From an uncultured Nitrosomonadales bacterium (GTDB lineage: Bacteria; Pseudomonadota; Gammaproteobacteria; Burkholderiales; Gallionellaceae): a DNA stretch of 61,275 nucleotides. The notes under the pieces were generated by a model. That model saw only the letters and a program-made list of their open reading frames with translations. It searched no databases and was not told the origin of the DNA. Positions within the stretch are counted from its first letter, which is position 1; the number at the start of each line of letters is the position of its first letter. Shown one piece after another: positions 31,937-40,211 of the stretch. The position numbers and the translations under genes are program-made. The stretch is taken from the NCBI GenBank assembly GCA_903861075.1, contig CAIOSY010000153.1, positions 1-61,275 on the forward strand, read 5' to 3'.

Positions 31937-32869
31937 TCAATTTACTGATTGCGGCAGGATCCCTGCACGAATGACCGCCTCATTCAGTTTAGGTGAACAC
32001 AGTTCGATGAAGCGATAAGCAAAGCTGCGCAAATAGTGACCGCGACGCAAGGCAATATAAGTGGTGTTTGCGCCGAACAGATGCTCACATTGCAACAGGC
32101 GCAGATCGGAATCTTTGGCTGGGTTGAATGCCATAGACGCGATAATGCCGATGCCTAAACCCAGTTCCACATAGGTTTTAATCACGTCTGAATCGAGGGC
32201 CGACATGGAAATATCCGGCGTGACCCCGGCATCCAAAAAGGCCTGATCAATCCTGGCGCGCCCGGTTAGCCCTTCGTGATAGGTAACAATGGGGTATTCG
32301 GCCAATGCTTGCAACGTCAGCGGTTTCACCTGCTCCAGCGGATGTCCGGCAGGCACAATGACTGCGTGATGCCAGGTGTAAAAAGGGAAGGAATCCAGCT
32401 TAGTGACATCCGCCAGCGCCTCAGTTGCCATACCGATATCTGCTTCGCCGGAGAGTAACATGGCGACAATTTCATTCGGACTGGCCTGATGTAATTTCAG
32501 ATGCACCCTCGGGTACGTTTTCTTGAAGTCGGTAATCACCTTGGGCAAGGCATAGCGCGCCTGAGTGTGGGTCGCGACCACCGTCAACTGACCTTCGTCA
32601 CGCTGGCTGTATTGCTCGACCATATTCTTGATGTTGTTGGCATCCAGTAAAATCCGCTCGACGATTTGTAGCAATTCGCGTCCAGGCTCCGTCAAATCCA
32701 ACAGGCGTTTTCCTTTGCGCACGAACAACTCTACGCCCAATTCATCTTCCAGATCCTTGATGTGCTTGGATACGCCGGACTGCGAGGTAAACAGCGCGCT
32801 ACCTACCTCCGTGAGATTGTAGTTGCAGCGCACCGCCTCGCGGATAATCCTAAGCTGCTGAAAGTTCAT
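31937..32869 (-). CDS. cysB: LysR-family sulfur assimilation regulator CysB
   Basis: This is the transcription factor that activates sulfate transport and cysteine genes with N-acetylserine as inducer (310 aa). The N-terminus [20 protein letters not shown] is the CysB/Cbl helix-turn-helix start. The effector domain runs from about residue 92. Its start has AGGAGA five bases upstream and lies 20 bases inside cysA, so cysB is translated from the sulfate transport mRNA. The longer frame reaching 32959 is not used. CysB or its paralogue Cbl cannot be separated without a tree. Confidence 0.9.
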   Translation of the reverse strand: MNFQQLRIIREAVRCNYNLTEVGSALFTSQSGVSKHIKDLEDELGVELFVRKGKRLLDLTEPGRELLQIVERILLDANNIKNMVEQYSQRDEGQLTVVATHTQARYALPKVITDFKKTYPRVHLKLHQASPNEIVAMLLSGEADIGMATEALADVTKLDSFPFYTWHHAVIVPAGHPLEQVKPLTLQALAEYPIVTYHEGLTGRARIDQAFLDAGVTPDISMSALDSDVIKTYVELGLGIGIIASMAFNPAKDSDLRLLQCEHLFGANTTYIALRRGHYLRSFAYRFIELCSPKLNEAVIRAGILPQSVN

Positions 32870-33896
32870 TTGCATCTCCTGTTTCAAACACACGGAACTG
32901 GCGCGGGCGAATAAAGACACGGTCGCCACAGACCAGCGGAGCTGTATCGAAGCGCTCACGACTTAACTCGATTTCGATCAATTCGCTGCTGTCATCCGCC
33001 GACACTTCAATACGCACAATCGAACCAATGGCGCGCACCAGTTTAACCTCAACCGGCAACGCCGTGTCATCTTGCGGCGTGCGGCTAATATCAATGTCGT
33101 GTGGACGCACATACGCCACAGCATCGCCGTGCTGTTCCGTCCACGGCGCGTGATCGCGGCTGTGAAATAGATTTACATTGCCGATGAACTGATAGACAAA
33201 CGGCGAGGCGGGCGCGGCATACACTTCATCCGGCGTGCCAACTTGTTCGATTTTGCCCTTATTCATGACCACTACACGGTCGGCCACTTCCAGCGCTTCT
33301 TCCTGATCGTGTGTTACAAAAATACTGGTGATGTGCAATTCGTCATGCAGACGACGCAACCAGCGACGTAATTCTTTGCGCACTTGCGCATCCAGCGCAC
33401 CGAACGGCTCATCCAGCAACAGGATTTTGGGTTCAACCGCCAGCGCCCGAGCCAAGGCAATACGCTGACGTTGTCCGCCGGATAACTGCGCAGGATAACG
33501 ATCCGCGAGCCAATCCAGTTGTACCAGATTCAGCAATTCATGCACCCGGCGTTGAATTTCCGCCTCGTGATGGCGTTCTTTTTTGGGCTTGACGCGCAGG
33601 CCGAAGGCGACGTTTTCAAATACGGTCATATGGCGAAATAAGGCGTAATGCTGAAACACGAAACCGACATTGCGCTCTCTTGCATCGCGCGCTTCGACAT
33701 CTTCGCCGTGAAATAGCAATTTGCCCGAATCCGCTAATTCCAGTCCGCCGATAATGCGCAGCAAAGACGTTTTACCACAACCCGACGGCCCCAACAGCGC
33801 GATCAATTCGCCACTATTGACTTCCAGATTGATGTTATCCAGCGCCTTGTAAGCGCCGAAATGCTTGTTGATATTTTCAATTGTGATGCTCATCAT
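32850..33896 (-). CDS. cysA: Sulfate/thiosulfate ABC transporter ATPase
   Basis: This is the energy-coupling subunit of the CysTWA importer (348 aa). Walker [17 protein letters not shown], signature [16 protein letters not shown], Walker [14 protein letters not shown] and H-loop VTHDQEEAL are all intact. The C-terminal TOBE-type domain contains [13 protein letters not shown]. The first ATG overlaps the cysW stop in TAATG; the next codon is also ATG and has better spacing from GGAG, so the start may be 33893. It overlaps cysB by 20 nt. Confidence 0.95.
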   Translation of the reverse strand: MMSITIENINKHFGAYKALDNINLEVNSGELIALLGPSGCGKTSLLRIIGGLELADSGKLLFHGEDVEARDARERNVGFVFQHYALFRHMTVFENVAFGLRVKPKKERHHEAEIQRRVHELLNLVQLDWLADRYPAQLSGGQRQRIALARALAVEPKILLLDEPFGALDAQVRKELRRWLRRLHDELHITSIFVTHDQEEALEVADRVVVMNKGKIEQVGTPDEVYAAPASPFVYQFIGNVNLFHSRDHAPWTEQHGDAVAYVRPHDIDISRTPQDDTALPVEVKLVRAIGSIVRIEVSADDSSELIEIELSRERFDTAPLVCGDRVFIRPRQFRVFETGDANELSAA

Positions 33897-34747
33897 TACG
33901 CTCCATGCAAAGGTTCGCCGCTACGTTTTGCCTGCCATTCGACCAGCGACTTGACTGCCAGTGTGACGACCGCCAGCAACGCCAGCAGGGATGCCACCGC
34001 AAAGGCGGCGACAAAGTTGTATTCGTTGTAGAGAATTTCGACATGCAAGGGCATGGTGTTGGTCATCCCACGGATGTGACCGGAGACCACTGACACCGCG
34101 CCAAATTCGCCCATGGCACGCGCGTTACACAAAATCACGCCATACATCAGACCCCACTTGATATTCGGCAAGGTCACGCGCCAGAAGGTTTGCCAGCCGG
34201 ATGCGCCCAACGATACCGCCGCCTCTTCTTCCTCTTTCCCTTGTGCCTGCATCAGCGGAATCAGCTCACGAGCGATGAATGGAAAGGTCACGAAAATAGT
34301 TGCCAGCACAATACCCGGCACCGCAAACAACAGTTTGATGTCGTGCGCTTGCAACCACTCACCGAACCAGCCTTGTGCGCCAAATAACAGCACATACACC
34401 AGACCGGACACCACCGGACTCACCGCAAATGGCAAATCAATCAAGGTAATCAACAGACTCTTACCCTTGAATTCAAACTTGGCAATCGCCCAGGCGGCGG
34501 CAATACCGAACACCAGATTGCATGGCACGGCAATTCCGGCAGCGATAAACGTCAACTTGATTGCTGACCACGCATCCGGTTCTTGCAACGCCACCCAGTA
34601 CAAATCCCAGCCTTTGCTGAATGCCTGATAAAACACCGCAAACAACGGCAAGCCCAGAAACAGAAGCAGATAGGTGAGCGCCACGCCGATGAATAACAGC
34701 GTCACCGCTTTCGATTCATGCGTTGCGATTCTTGTCGTGATAGCCAT
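33896..34747 (-). CDS. cysW: Sulfate/thiosulfate ABC transporter permease CysW
   Basis: This is an inner-membrane permease of the sulfate importer (283 aa, six membrane helices). The EAA loop that contacts CysA reads [21 protein letters not shown]. The start ATG overlaps the cysT stop in TAATG, with AGGAG upstream. A longer open frame reaching 34777 was rejected for that reason. Confidence 0.94.
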   Translation of the reverse strand: MAITTRIATHESKAVTLLFIGVALTYLLLFLGLPLFAVFYQAFSKGWDLYWVALQEPDAWSAIKLTFIAAGIAVPCNLVFGIAAAWAIAKFEFKGKSLLITLIDLPFAVSPVVSGLVYVLLFGAQGWFGEWLQAHDIKLLFAVPGIVLATIFVTFPFIARELIPLMQAQGKEEEEAAVSLGASGWQTFWRVTLPNIKWGLMYGVILCNARAMGEFGAVSVVSGHIRGMTNTMPLHVEILYNEYNFVAAFAVASLLALLAVVTLAVKSLVEWQAKRSGEPLHGA

Positions 34748-35610
34748 TATCGAACTCCTCTGCGACTCGTCCACCATTGCAAGGCATTAACACCTAGCAA
34801 TAAAGCAAATGAAATCAATAACATAATTACAGCAATCGCGGTTGCCCCGGCATAGTCGTATTGCTCCAGTTTGGCAACAATCAGCAGCGGCGAGATTTCA
34901 GAGATGTAAGGCATATTGCCTGCGATGAAAATGACCGAGCCGTATTCGCCGATGGCACGAGCAAACGCCAGTGAAAAGCCAGTCAGTAGCGCCGGAAAAA
35001 TCGCCGGAAAAATCACCCGGCGAAACACATCCCAGCGTCCCGCACCCAAGCTGGCAGCGGCTTCTTCAACGCCCGCTTCCACATCTTCCAGCACGGGTTG
35101 TACGGTACGAACCACAAAGGGCAGACCGATAAACGTCAGTGCGACCACGATACCCAGCGGTGTGTAAGCGACCTTAATGCCTTGCGCGGCAAAATATTGA
35201 CCGATCCAACCGTGCGGCGCGTACAGCGTCGCCAGCGTAATTCCGGCAACGGCAGTCGGCAGCGCGAACGGTAAATCGACTAAGGCATCGACGATGCGTT
35301 TACCTGGAAACGTATAGCGCACCAACACCCAGGCGACGATCAAGCCGAAAAAGGCGTTAATCACCGCCGCCGCAAGGGACGCTAGAAAGGTCACGCGCAA
35401 GGATGACAGCACGCGGTCATTGGTGAGCACATCAAAAAACCCGCCCCAGCCCAGTGTTGCCGTCTTGAAAAACAGCGCGGACAACGGCACCAGCACGATC
35501 AGCGAAAGATATAACAGCGTGAAACCCAAGGCCAGATTGAAGCCTGGCAACACGCTATGCGCACGAAAACGCGTGGTGACGCGTTTCGAGCTTGCGGCCA
35601 ATTGCGCCAT
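34747..35610 (-). CDS. cysT: Sulfate/thiosulfate ABC transporter permease CysT
   Basis: This is the first permease of the importer (287 aa). The EAA loop reads [21 protein letters not shown], and the protein has six predicted membrane helices beginning with [20 protein letters not shown]. It is followed directly by cysW and preceded by a 118-base leader that contains an 8-bp hairpin. Confidence 0.94.
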   Translation of the reverse strand: MAQLAASSKRVTTRFRAHSVLPGFNLALGFTLLYLSLIVLVPLSALFFKTATLGWGGFFDVLTNDRVLSSLRVTFLASLAAAVINAFFGLIVAWVLVRYTFPGKRIVDALVDLPFALPTAVAGITLATLYAPHGWIGQYFAAQGIKVAYTPLGIVVALTFIGLPFVVRTVQPVLEDVEAGVEEAAASLGAGRWDVFRRVIFPAIFPALLTGFSLAFARAIGEYGSVIFIAGNMPYISEISPLLIVAKLEQYDYAGATAIAVIMLLISFALLLGVNALQWWTSRRGVR

Positions 35611-35676
35611 AAAAAACTCCTTAAATCGAATCAGGCATGCAGTCTATCGCCAGCAAACGCACATGAAAAATCATAA

Positions 35677-35698
35677 TTTCTGCTTTGCTTAGCAGAAA
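35677..35698 (-). promoter_or_regulatory. Hairpin in the leader before cysT
   Basis: TTTCTGCT at 35677-35684 pairs perfectly with AGCAGAAA at 35691-35698 around a six-base loop. On the - strand it is followed after a few bases by TTATGATTTTT. It lies between the 48-codon gene and cysT and could damp or protect the mRNA after sbp, as is common after binding-protein genes. Confidence 0.4.
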
Positions 35699-35728
35699 AA
35701 TGAATAAGCGAGGAATTGTGTAGCTGAA

Positions 35729-35875
35729 TCAGGCAGCTTCAAGCAAGGGTGTATCCCACGTTGCAGCCGCAGCAGGACGTCCTGGCAAGTAACCTTGAAT
35801 CAAATGAACGCCCGAAAAGCGCGCCAACTCAAGCGGCTCCTTTTGCAAGGCATTCAAATGATGAAGTGCGGTCAT
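35729..35875 (-). CDS. Small hypothetical gene (48 aa) between sbp and cysT
   Basis: An ATG begins 5 bases after the sbp stop and opens a 48-codon frame. The product reads MTALHHLNALQKEPLELARF at the start, then HLIQGYLPGRPAAAATW, and ends TPLLEAA. It has no signal peptide, membrane segment or cysteine. The codon use looks like its neighbours and the frame fits exactly between two sulfate transport genes, so translation coupled to sbp is plausible. I do not recognise the family. The ribosome site is weak. Confidence 0.5.
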   Translation of the reverse strand: MTALHHLNALQKEPLELARFSGVHLIQGYLPGRPAAAATWDTPLLEAA

Positions 35876-35880
35876 AATAA

Positions 35881-36879
35881 TTACTTTTTGGAATAGAACT
35901 GATCGAACACACCGCCGTCCTTGAAGTGTTCAACCTGCGCCTGTTTCAAGCTACCGAACACCTCAGCGACGGTAAATAATTTCAGCGGAGGCAAGGTGCT
36001 GGCATATTTTTTGGCAATCTTTACGTCGCGTGGACGCAGTTCGAATTGCGCGGCGATTTCCTGTGCTTCCGGCGTATAAAGCTGTTGCAAATATGCCTCG
36101 GCGACTTTACGTGTGCCGTGTTTATCCACCACCTTATCTACGATGCTCACCGGCAAATCAGCCACGATACTGATAGGCGGATAGACCAAATCAAACTTGT
36201 CTGCGCCGTATTCCTGCTTGATCAAACCGACTTCATTTTCGAAGGTCACCAGCACATCGCCGATTTCACGCTGCACAAAAGTCGTGGTCGCACCGCGTCC
36301 GCCGGTTTCCAGCACCGGGACATTGGCAAAAATTTTACTCACCAGTTCCCGCGCCTCTCCGGGTTTGCCGCCCTGCTTAATCACCGAACCCCAAGCAGCG
36401 AGATATGCATAACGGCCATTCCCTGAGGTTTTTGGATTGGCAATAATCGCAGAAATGCCCGTTTTAGCCAGATCAGCCCAAGTCTTGATGCCTTTCGGGT
36501 TGCCTTTGCGTACCAGAAACACCGAAGTCGAGCTAAACGGGGCGCTGCCATTAGGCAGACGTTCAGCCCAATTGGCGGGTATCAGTTGCTTGTCAGCCAG
36601 CACATCCACATCAATGGACTGATTCATGGTCACCACATCGGCATCCAAGCCGTCCACCACGGCGCGCGCCTGCTTACTCGAACCGCCATGTGACTGGTTG
36701 ATGGTCAGATTGTCGCCGGTTTTTTGCTTCCAGTATTTGACGAATGTCGGGTTATAACTCTTGTAGAACTCGCGCGACACGTCATAAGAAGCGTTCAAAA
36801 TACTTACATCGGCGGACCATGCTGTATTTGACAGTGCGGCGAGCAGACCCAGCAGCAGGGATTTCTTCAGAAATTTCAT
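35881..36879 (-). CDS. sbp: Periplasmic sulfate-binding protein
   Basis: This captures sulfate or thiosulfate for CysTWA (332 aa). The signal peptide is residues 1-22 (ALSNTAWSA). Family motifs include ILNASYDVSREFYKSYNP, SHGGSSKQARAVVDGL, NPKTSGNGRYAYLAAWG and the end VFDQFYSKK. An AAGGAAT ribosome site precedes the ATG. A second protein with the near-identical tail GVFDQIYTKK is cut off by the right edge of the window. Confidence 0.94.
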   Translation of the reverse strand: MKFLKKSLLLGLLAALSNTAWSADVSILNASYDVSREFYKSYNPTFVKYWKQKTGDNLTINQSHGGSSKQARAVVDGLDADVVTMNQSIDVDVLADKQLIPANWAERLPNGSAPFSSTSVFLVRKGNPKGIKTWADLAKTGISAIIANPKTSGNGRYAYLAAWGSVIKQGGKPGEARELVSKIFANVPVLETGGRGATTTFVQREIGDVLVTFENEVGLIKQEYGADKFDLVYPPISIVADLPVSIVDKVVDKHGTRKVAEAYLQQLYTPEAQEIAAQFELRPRDVKIAKKYASTLPPLKLFTVAEVFGSLKQAQVEHFKDGGVFDQFYSKK

Positions 36880-36883
36880 TTAA

Positions 36884-37159
36884 TTATTCCTTGTTTTGAC
36901 AAGTGCAATAGACATTCTGCCCGTTGCTTATGCCCAGCATAATAAAGGCACCAGGCCATATTCCTAAATGAAAAATAGCGATTAGCTTATTCCAAAAGTC
37001 AACAGTAACAAGGTCGTGATGCCAGGTGATTGATCTGTCAGATGATCTGCCAGCAAAACGGAACATAGCTGTTTTTTTGCTATGCTTTGCAGAAAGAATT
37101 GCTTCGCGGGGTGATAAATTTTCCTTATGATGCAGCCATGGAAGTTTAACGCCTTTCAT
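36884..37159 (-). CDS. Possible small hypothetical gene upstream of sbp (91 aa)
   Basis: From an ATG at 37159 with a strong ribosome site (GGGAGGAGA, 4 bases before), a 91-codon frame runs to a stop 4 bases before sbp. The product starts MKGVKLPWLHHKENLSPREA, has a hydrophobic patch (IAIFHLGIWPGAFIMLGI) and ends YCTCQNKE. I know no homologue and the middle is low in typical core residues. It could equally be untranslated leader with a chance frame. The good ribosome site and the tight spacing to sbp argue for a leader gene. Confidence 0.35.
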   Translation of the reverse strand: MKGVKLPWLHHKENLSPREAILSAKHSKKTAMFRFAGRSSDRSITWHHDLVTVDFWNKLIAIFHLGIWPGAFIMLGISNGQNVYCTCQNKE

Positions 37160-37185
37160 ATGTCTCTCCTCCCTGTGACATCTTA

Positions 37186-37213
37186 GGGCACCCGCAACGG
37201 GTGCCCTTTTTTT
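37186..37213 (+). terminator. Strong hairpin with T tract between the desulfurase and sbp genes
   Basis: GGGCACCCG at 37186-37194 and CGGGTGCCC at 37198-37206 form a perfect 9-bp stem with a three-base loop, followed on the + strand by seven T. As a rho-independent terminator it points along the + strand, although both flanking genes are on the - strand. On the - strand it has A before and no T after, so it could block antisense transcription or act as a leader structure. Confidence 0.65.
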
Positions 37214-37287
37214 GCCCACCATACCAAAAAATACCGCCGGACTTTCGTCGGGCGGGGATTTCAACTAACAAGTTACGCCTGCTATTT

Positions 37288-38985
37288 CTACCTGCGTACC
37301 AACTGCCTCACCACACCCACAAGACGATCAATTTCATCATGCGTGTTGTAGAACGCCAGTGACGGACGCACGGTGGCTTCCAGTCCGAAGCGACGCAGGA
37401 TGGGCTGTGCGCAGTGATGACCGGTACGCACCGCAATCCCTTCGCGATTGAGAGCCTCACCGACTTCCGTAGTCTGGTAACCGGCCAGTACGAACGACAG
37501 CACGCTGGTTTTGTCCGGCGCGGTACCGATCAGGCGCAATCCGGGTACGGTTCTGAGCTCCTCCATCGCATACACCAGTAGCTCGTGTTCATAGTGGTTG
37601 ATGTTGTCTATGCCAATTTTCTGCACGTAATCAATCGCAGCTCCCAAGCCCACTGCATCGGCGATATTGCCGGTACCTGCTTCAAACTTATTGGGTGCGG
37701 GGTGATAGCGCGTCTGCTCGAAGGTGACGTCTTCAATCATGTTGCCGCCGCCCTGCCAGGGAGGCATATCCGCCAGCACTTCCGGTTTGCCATACAGCGC
37801 ACCGATACCGGTCGGGCCGAACACCTTATGGCCGGAAAACACGAAGAAATCACAGTCCAGATATTGCACGTCAGCACGCAGATGCGAGACCGATTGTGCG
37901 CCATCGACCAGCACGCGCGCGCCGTAGCGATGTGCCATATCCACGATCTGTTTGGCCGGCGTGACCGTACCCAGTGCGTTGGACACCTGCGTAAACGACA
38001 CCAGTTTGGTACGCGAATTAAGCAGTCTTTCATACTCGCCCAGCAACACCTGACCATCGTCATCCACCGGAATCACGCGCAGTTTCGCACCGGTTTCGGC
38101 ACACAGCATTTGCCACGGCACGATATTGGCGTGATGTTCCAGATGAGAGATGATAATTTCGTCATCTTTGCCTATGTTCTTGCGGCCCCAGCTTTGCGCT
38201 ACCAGATTGATCGCCTCTGTGGTGCCGCGCACAAAGATGATCTCGCTGCTGGAACTGGCATTGATAAAATTAGCCACCTTGTCGCGCGCGCCTTCATAGG
38301 CATCGGTCGCACGCGCTGCCAATTCATGGGCCGCACGATGGATATTCGAGTTCTCGTGTTCGTAGAAATACGACAAACGATCAATCACCGACTGAGGTTT
38401 TTGCGTGGTCGCCGCATTGTCTAGCCAGGCCAACGGACGGCCATTCACCAATTCTTTGAGAATAGGAAAGTCGCGTCGCACCGCCATGACATCAAAGGCC
38501 GGATGACCTGACGTGATGATTTTCTGTTCCTTGGCGGGTGCCGTTTTTACCGGTGCTGACTGCGCACGCGCATCATTTGCCGGTTGATTGAACCTGGCCG
38601 CTTCATCCAGAAAATACAGCGTGGCTCCTGTCATTTTAGGATGTTCAGCGGCATGGTCTTTCAGTAAATCGCGCAGCACCGCATCGTCATACAAATCCGT
38701 GCTCAGATTCGACGGCAGGTTAAACCCTGTATCGGGCTTAAAGTCAAAGTTCGGCGTTGAAATCGGGCTGGCAATATTCAAATCAAGCGGCGCAGCAAAA
38801 TCAAACGGGATGCCAGCAGCTTGCGCTGATGCGGGACGCGTCGAGCCTAACGATGCCGTGGATGGATTCGGCACGCCAGAAAGCCCGCCAGGCACTCCCG
38901 CGAACAACTCGTTTGCCAGGCGTTCAATCAGCTCGGTGTCCGGAACAAAGCTGCCTGTGTCAGCGTTCAGATTACTTGTACTCAT
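37288..38985 (-). CDS. Encapsulin-associated cysteine desulfurase (class II, SufS-like) with N-terminal cargo domain
   Basis: This PLP enzyme splits cysteine into alanine and persulfide sulfur (565 aa from the chosen ATG). The catalytic domain starts near residue 162 (HPAFDVMAVRRDFPIL). The PLP lysine is about K387 (VFSGHKVFGPTGIGALYG) and the persulfide Cys about C525 (RTGHHCAQPILRRFG), the SufS pattern. The first 160 residues are an extra, Pro/Ser/Ala-rich and probably disordered segment. It contains an amphipathic helix (TELIERLANELFAGVPGG), two FDF motifs (GIPFDFAAP, NFDFKPDTG) and DLYDDAVLRDLLKDHA. Such extensions are the known targeting domain for family 2A encapsulins. The ATG lies 14 bases inside the shell gene; earlier in-frame starts at 39006 and 39030 remain possible. 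Confidence 0.92.
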   Translation of the reverse strand: MSTSNLNADTGSFVPDTELIERLANELFAGVPGGLSGVPNPSTASLGSTRPASAQAAGIPFDFAAPLDLNIASPISTPNFDFKPDTGFNLPSNLSTDLYDDAVLRDLLKDHAAEHPKMTGATLYFLDEAARFNQPANDARAQSAPVKTAPAKEQKIITSGHPAFDVMAVRRDFPILKELVNGRPLAWLDNAATTQKPQSVIDRLSYFYEHENSNIHRAAHELAARATDAYEGARDKVANFINASSSSEIIFVRGTTEAINLVAQSWGRKNIGKDDEIIISHLEHHANIVPWQMLCAETGAKLRVIPVDDDGQVLLGEYERLLNSRTKLVSFTQVSNALGTVTPAKQIVDMAHRYGARVLVDGAQSVSHLRADVQYLDCDFFVFSGHKVFGPTGIGALYGKPEVLADMPPWQGGGNMIEDVTFEQTRYHPAPNKFEAGTGNIADAVGLGAAIDYVQKIGIDNINHYEHELLVYAMEELRTVPGLRLIGTAPDKTSVLSFVLAGYQTTEVGEALNREGIAVRTGHHCAQPILRRFGLEATVRPSLAFYNTHDEIDRLVGVVRQLVRR

Positions 38986-39889
38986 GGTACTTGCCCACTT
39001 CGACATCTTCGAGTACGGCAAGGGCATCATCAGTCAACACGGCCAGCGAGCAGTACAGGGAAATCAGGTAAGAGGCAATCGCGCGGCGGTCGATACCCAT
39101 GAAACGCACCGACAGACCCATGCTTTGTTCGCCAGGCAGATTCGGTTGATACAAGCCGACCACGCCTTGACGACTCTCGCCCGTACGCAGCAAAATAATG
39201 CTGGACTTGCCATCCACGACTGGGATTTTGTCCGAAGGAATCAACGGAATACCGCGCCAGGTCAGGAAAGGTGAGCCCGAAATGGTGATGGTAGGAGGTG
39301 GTACACCACGACGGGTGCATTCACGACCGAAAGCGGCAATCGCCAGAGGGTGAGCCAGGAAGAAACCCGGTTCTTTCCAGACTTTAGAAATCAGCTCGTC
39401 CAGATCATCCGGTGTCGGCGCGCCGGTGCGGGTCTTGATGCGCTGGCTGTCAGCCACATTGGTCAACAAGCCGTATTCCTTGTTGTTGATCAGTTCGTTT
39501 TCCTGACGTTCCTTGACCGTTTCGATGGTCAAACGCAATTGTTCTTTGATTTGATTGTGCGGGCTGCTGTACAAATCGGACACACGGGTATGTACGTCCA
39601 CCACGGTATTGACCGCTGAGAGCATATATTCACGGCCCCATTCTTCATAATCGACGAAGGTTTGCGGCAACTGGCGTTCGTCGCGTTGCGAGCAGGCAAC
39701 GGTTACGCGGGATGCATCTTTAACCTTGTTGACGCGATAGATACCGGCTTCGAGCGGCACCCAGCTGAGCATTTGCGGCAACCAGCGCGGTGTGATGATA
39801 GAGAGTTGCGGGACAGTTTTGGTGGCATTAGCCAACGTGCGTGCGGCGACATCGCTTAACGCGAGTTGATCTTTTACATGAGCAGTCAT
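38972..39889 (-). CDS. Family 2A encapsulin nanocompartment shell protein
   Basis: This is a HK97-fold protein predicted to self-assemble into an icosahedral shell around the cysteine desulfurase (305 aa). It matches SrpI-like family 2A encapsulins: N-terminal arm DQLALSDVAARTLANATKTV, then PRWLPQMLSWVPLEAGIYRV, QTFVDYEEWGREYMLSAVNTV, LAHPLAIAAFGRECTRRG and the C-terminal SYLISLYCSLAVLTDDALAV. No cyclic-nucleotide-binding insertion is present, which separates 2A from 2B. The ribosome site AAGGAATC is good. The desulfurase cargo follows with a 14-nt overlap. The family is known to associate with sulfur metabolism and, in Acinetobacter, to hold elemental sulfur. Confidence 0.93.
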   Translation of the reverse strand: MTAHVKDQLALSDVAARTLANATKTVPQLSIITPRWLPQMLSWVPLEAGIYRVNKVKDASRVTVACSQRDERQLPQTFVDYEEWGREYMLSAVNTVVDVHTRVSDLYSSPHNQIKEQLRLTIETVKERQENELINNKEYGLLTNVADSQRIKTRTGAPTPDDLDELISKVWKEPGFFLAHPLAIAAFGRECTRRGVPPPTITISGSPFLTWRGIPLIPSDKIPVVDGKSSIILLRTGESRQGVVGLYQPNLPGEQSMGLSVRFMGIDRRAIASYLISLYCSLAVLTDDALAVLEDVEVGKYHEYK

Positions 39890-39946
39890 GATGATTCCTT
39901 ATGAAATAAAACGATATAGTTATATGAAAAAAAGCTAAGCAATGTT

Positions 39947-39987
39947 CCGCCTGTTGGCGGCTCACTTCAACCTGCTATAGCCGCCAA
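39947..39987 (-). promoter_or_regulatory. Two mutually exclusive hairpins between the XRE gene and the encapsulin gene
   Basis: Stem A is TTGGCGGCT (39954-39962) with AGCCGCCAA (39979-39987), 9 perfect pairs, starting 3 bases after the XRE stop. Stem B is CCGCC (39947-39951) with GGCGG (39956-39960), 5 pairs and a four-base loop. Both use 39956-39960, so only one can form. On the - strand stem B is followed by TTGCTTAGCTTTTTTT. This could be an attenuator or a processing site that sets shell and cargo levels apart from the upstream enzymes. A weak promoter (TTGCTT, 18 bases, TATATC) overlaps the T run. Confidence 0.5.
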
Positions 39988-39989
39988 TC

Positions 39990-40211
39990 CTAAATATGTT
40001 CACAGCGTGCAATGAAAGCGGAGAGGCGGATTTCCAGTGCAGCGGACAGTTTTGACAGAGTAATCAGCGAAGGAATCGCGTGCCCGCGCTCGACCTCACC
40101 CAGGTAAGAGCGGTTAAGATCGGCGCGTTCGGCCAGCATCTCCTGCGACCAACCGCGCTCTTCGCGTAATTGCCGCAATACCTGTGCGAACTGCGCGACG
40201 GGCGCATTCAT
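39990..40211 (-). CDS. XRE-family helix-turn-helix regulator
   Basis: This is a 73-residue protein that is almost only a Cro/C1-type HTH domain: LRQLREERGWSQEMLAERAD, LNRSYLGEVERGHAIPSL, and a C-terminal helix ending FIARCEHI. It has one cysteine (C70) near the end. The start overlaps the serine acetyltransferase stop by 4 nt. Its place directly before the shell gene suggests local control of the nanocompartment operon; the ligand is unknown. Confidence 0.88.
   Translation of the reverse strand: MNAPVAQFAQVLRQLREERGWSQEMLAERADLNRSYLGEVERGHAIPSLITLSKLSAALEIRLSAFIARCEHI

Noticed and set aside
36884-37264. Longer 126-codon version of the small frame upstream of sbp
   Set aside because: The extra 35 codons run through the 9-bp hairpin; the internal ATG at 37159 has the strong ribosome site.
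37585-38424. 279-codon open frame on the + strand
   Set aside because: It is the antisense shadow of the catalytic domain of the cysteine desulfurase, whose motifs are intact.
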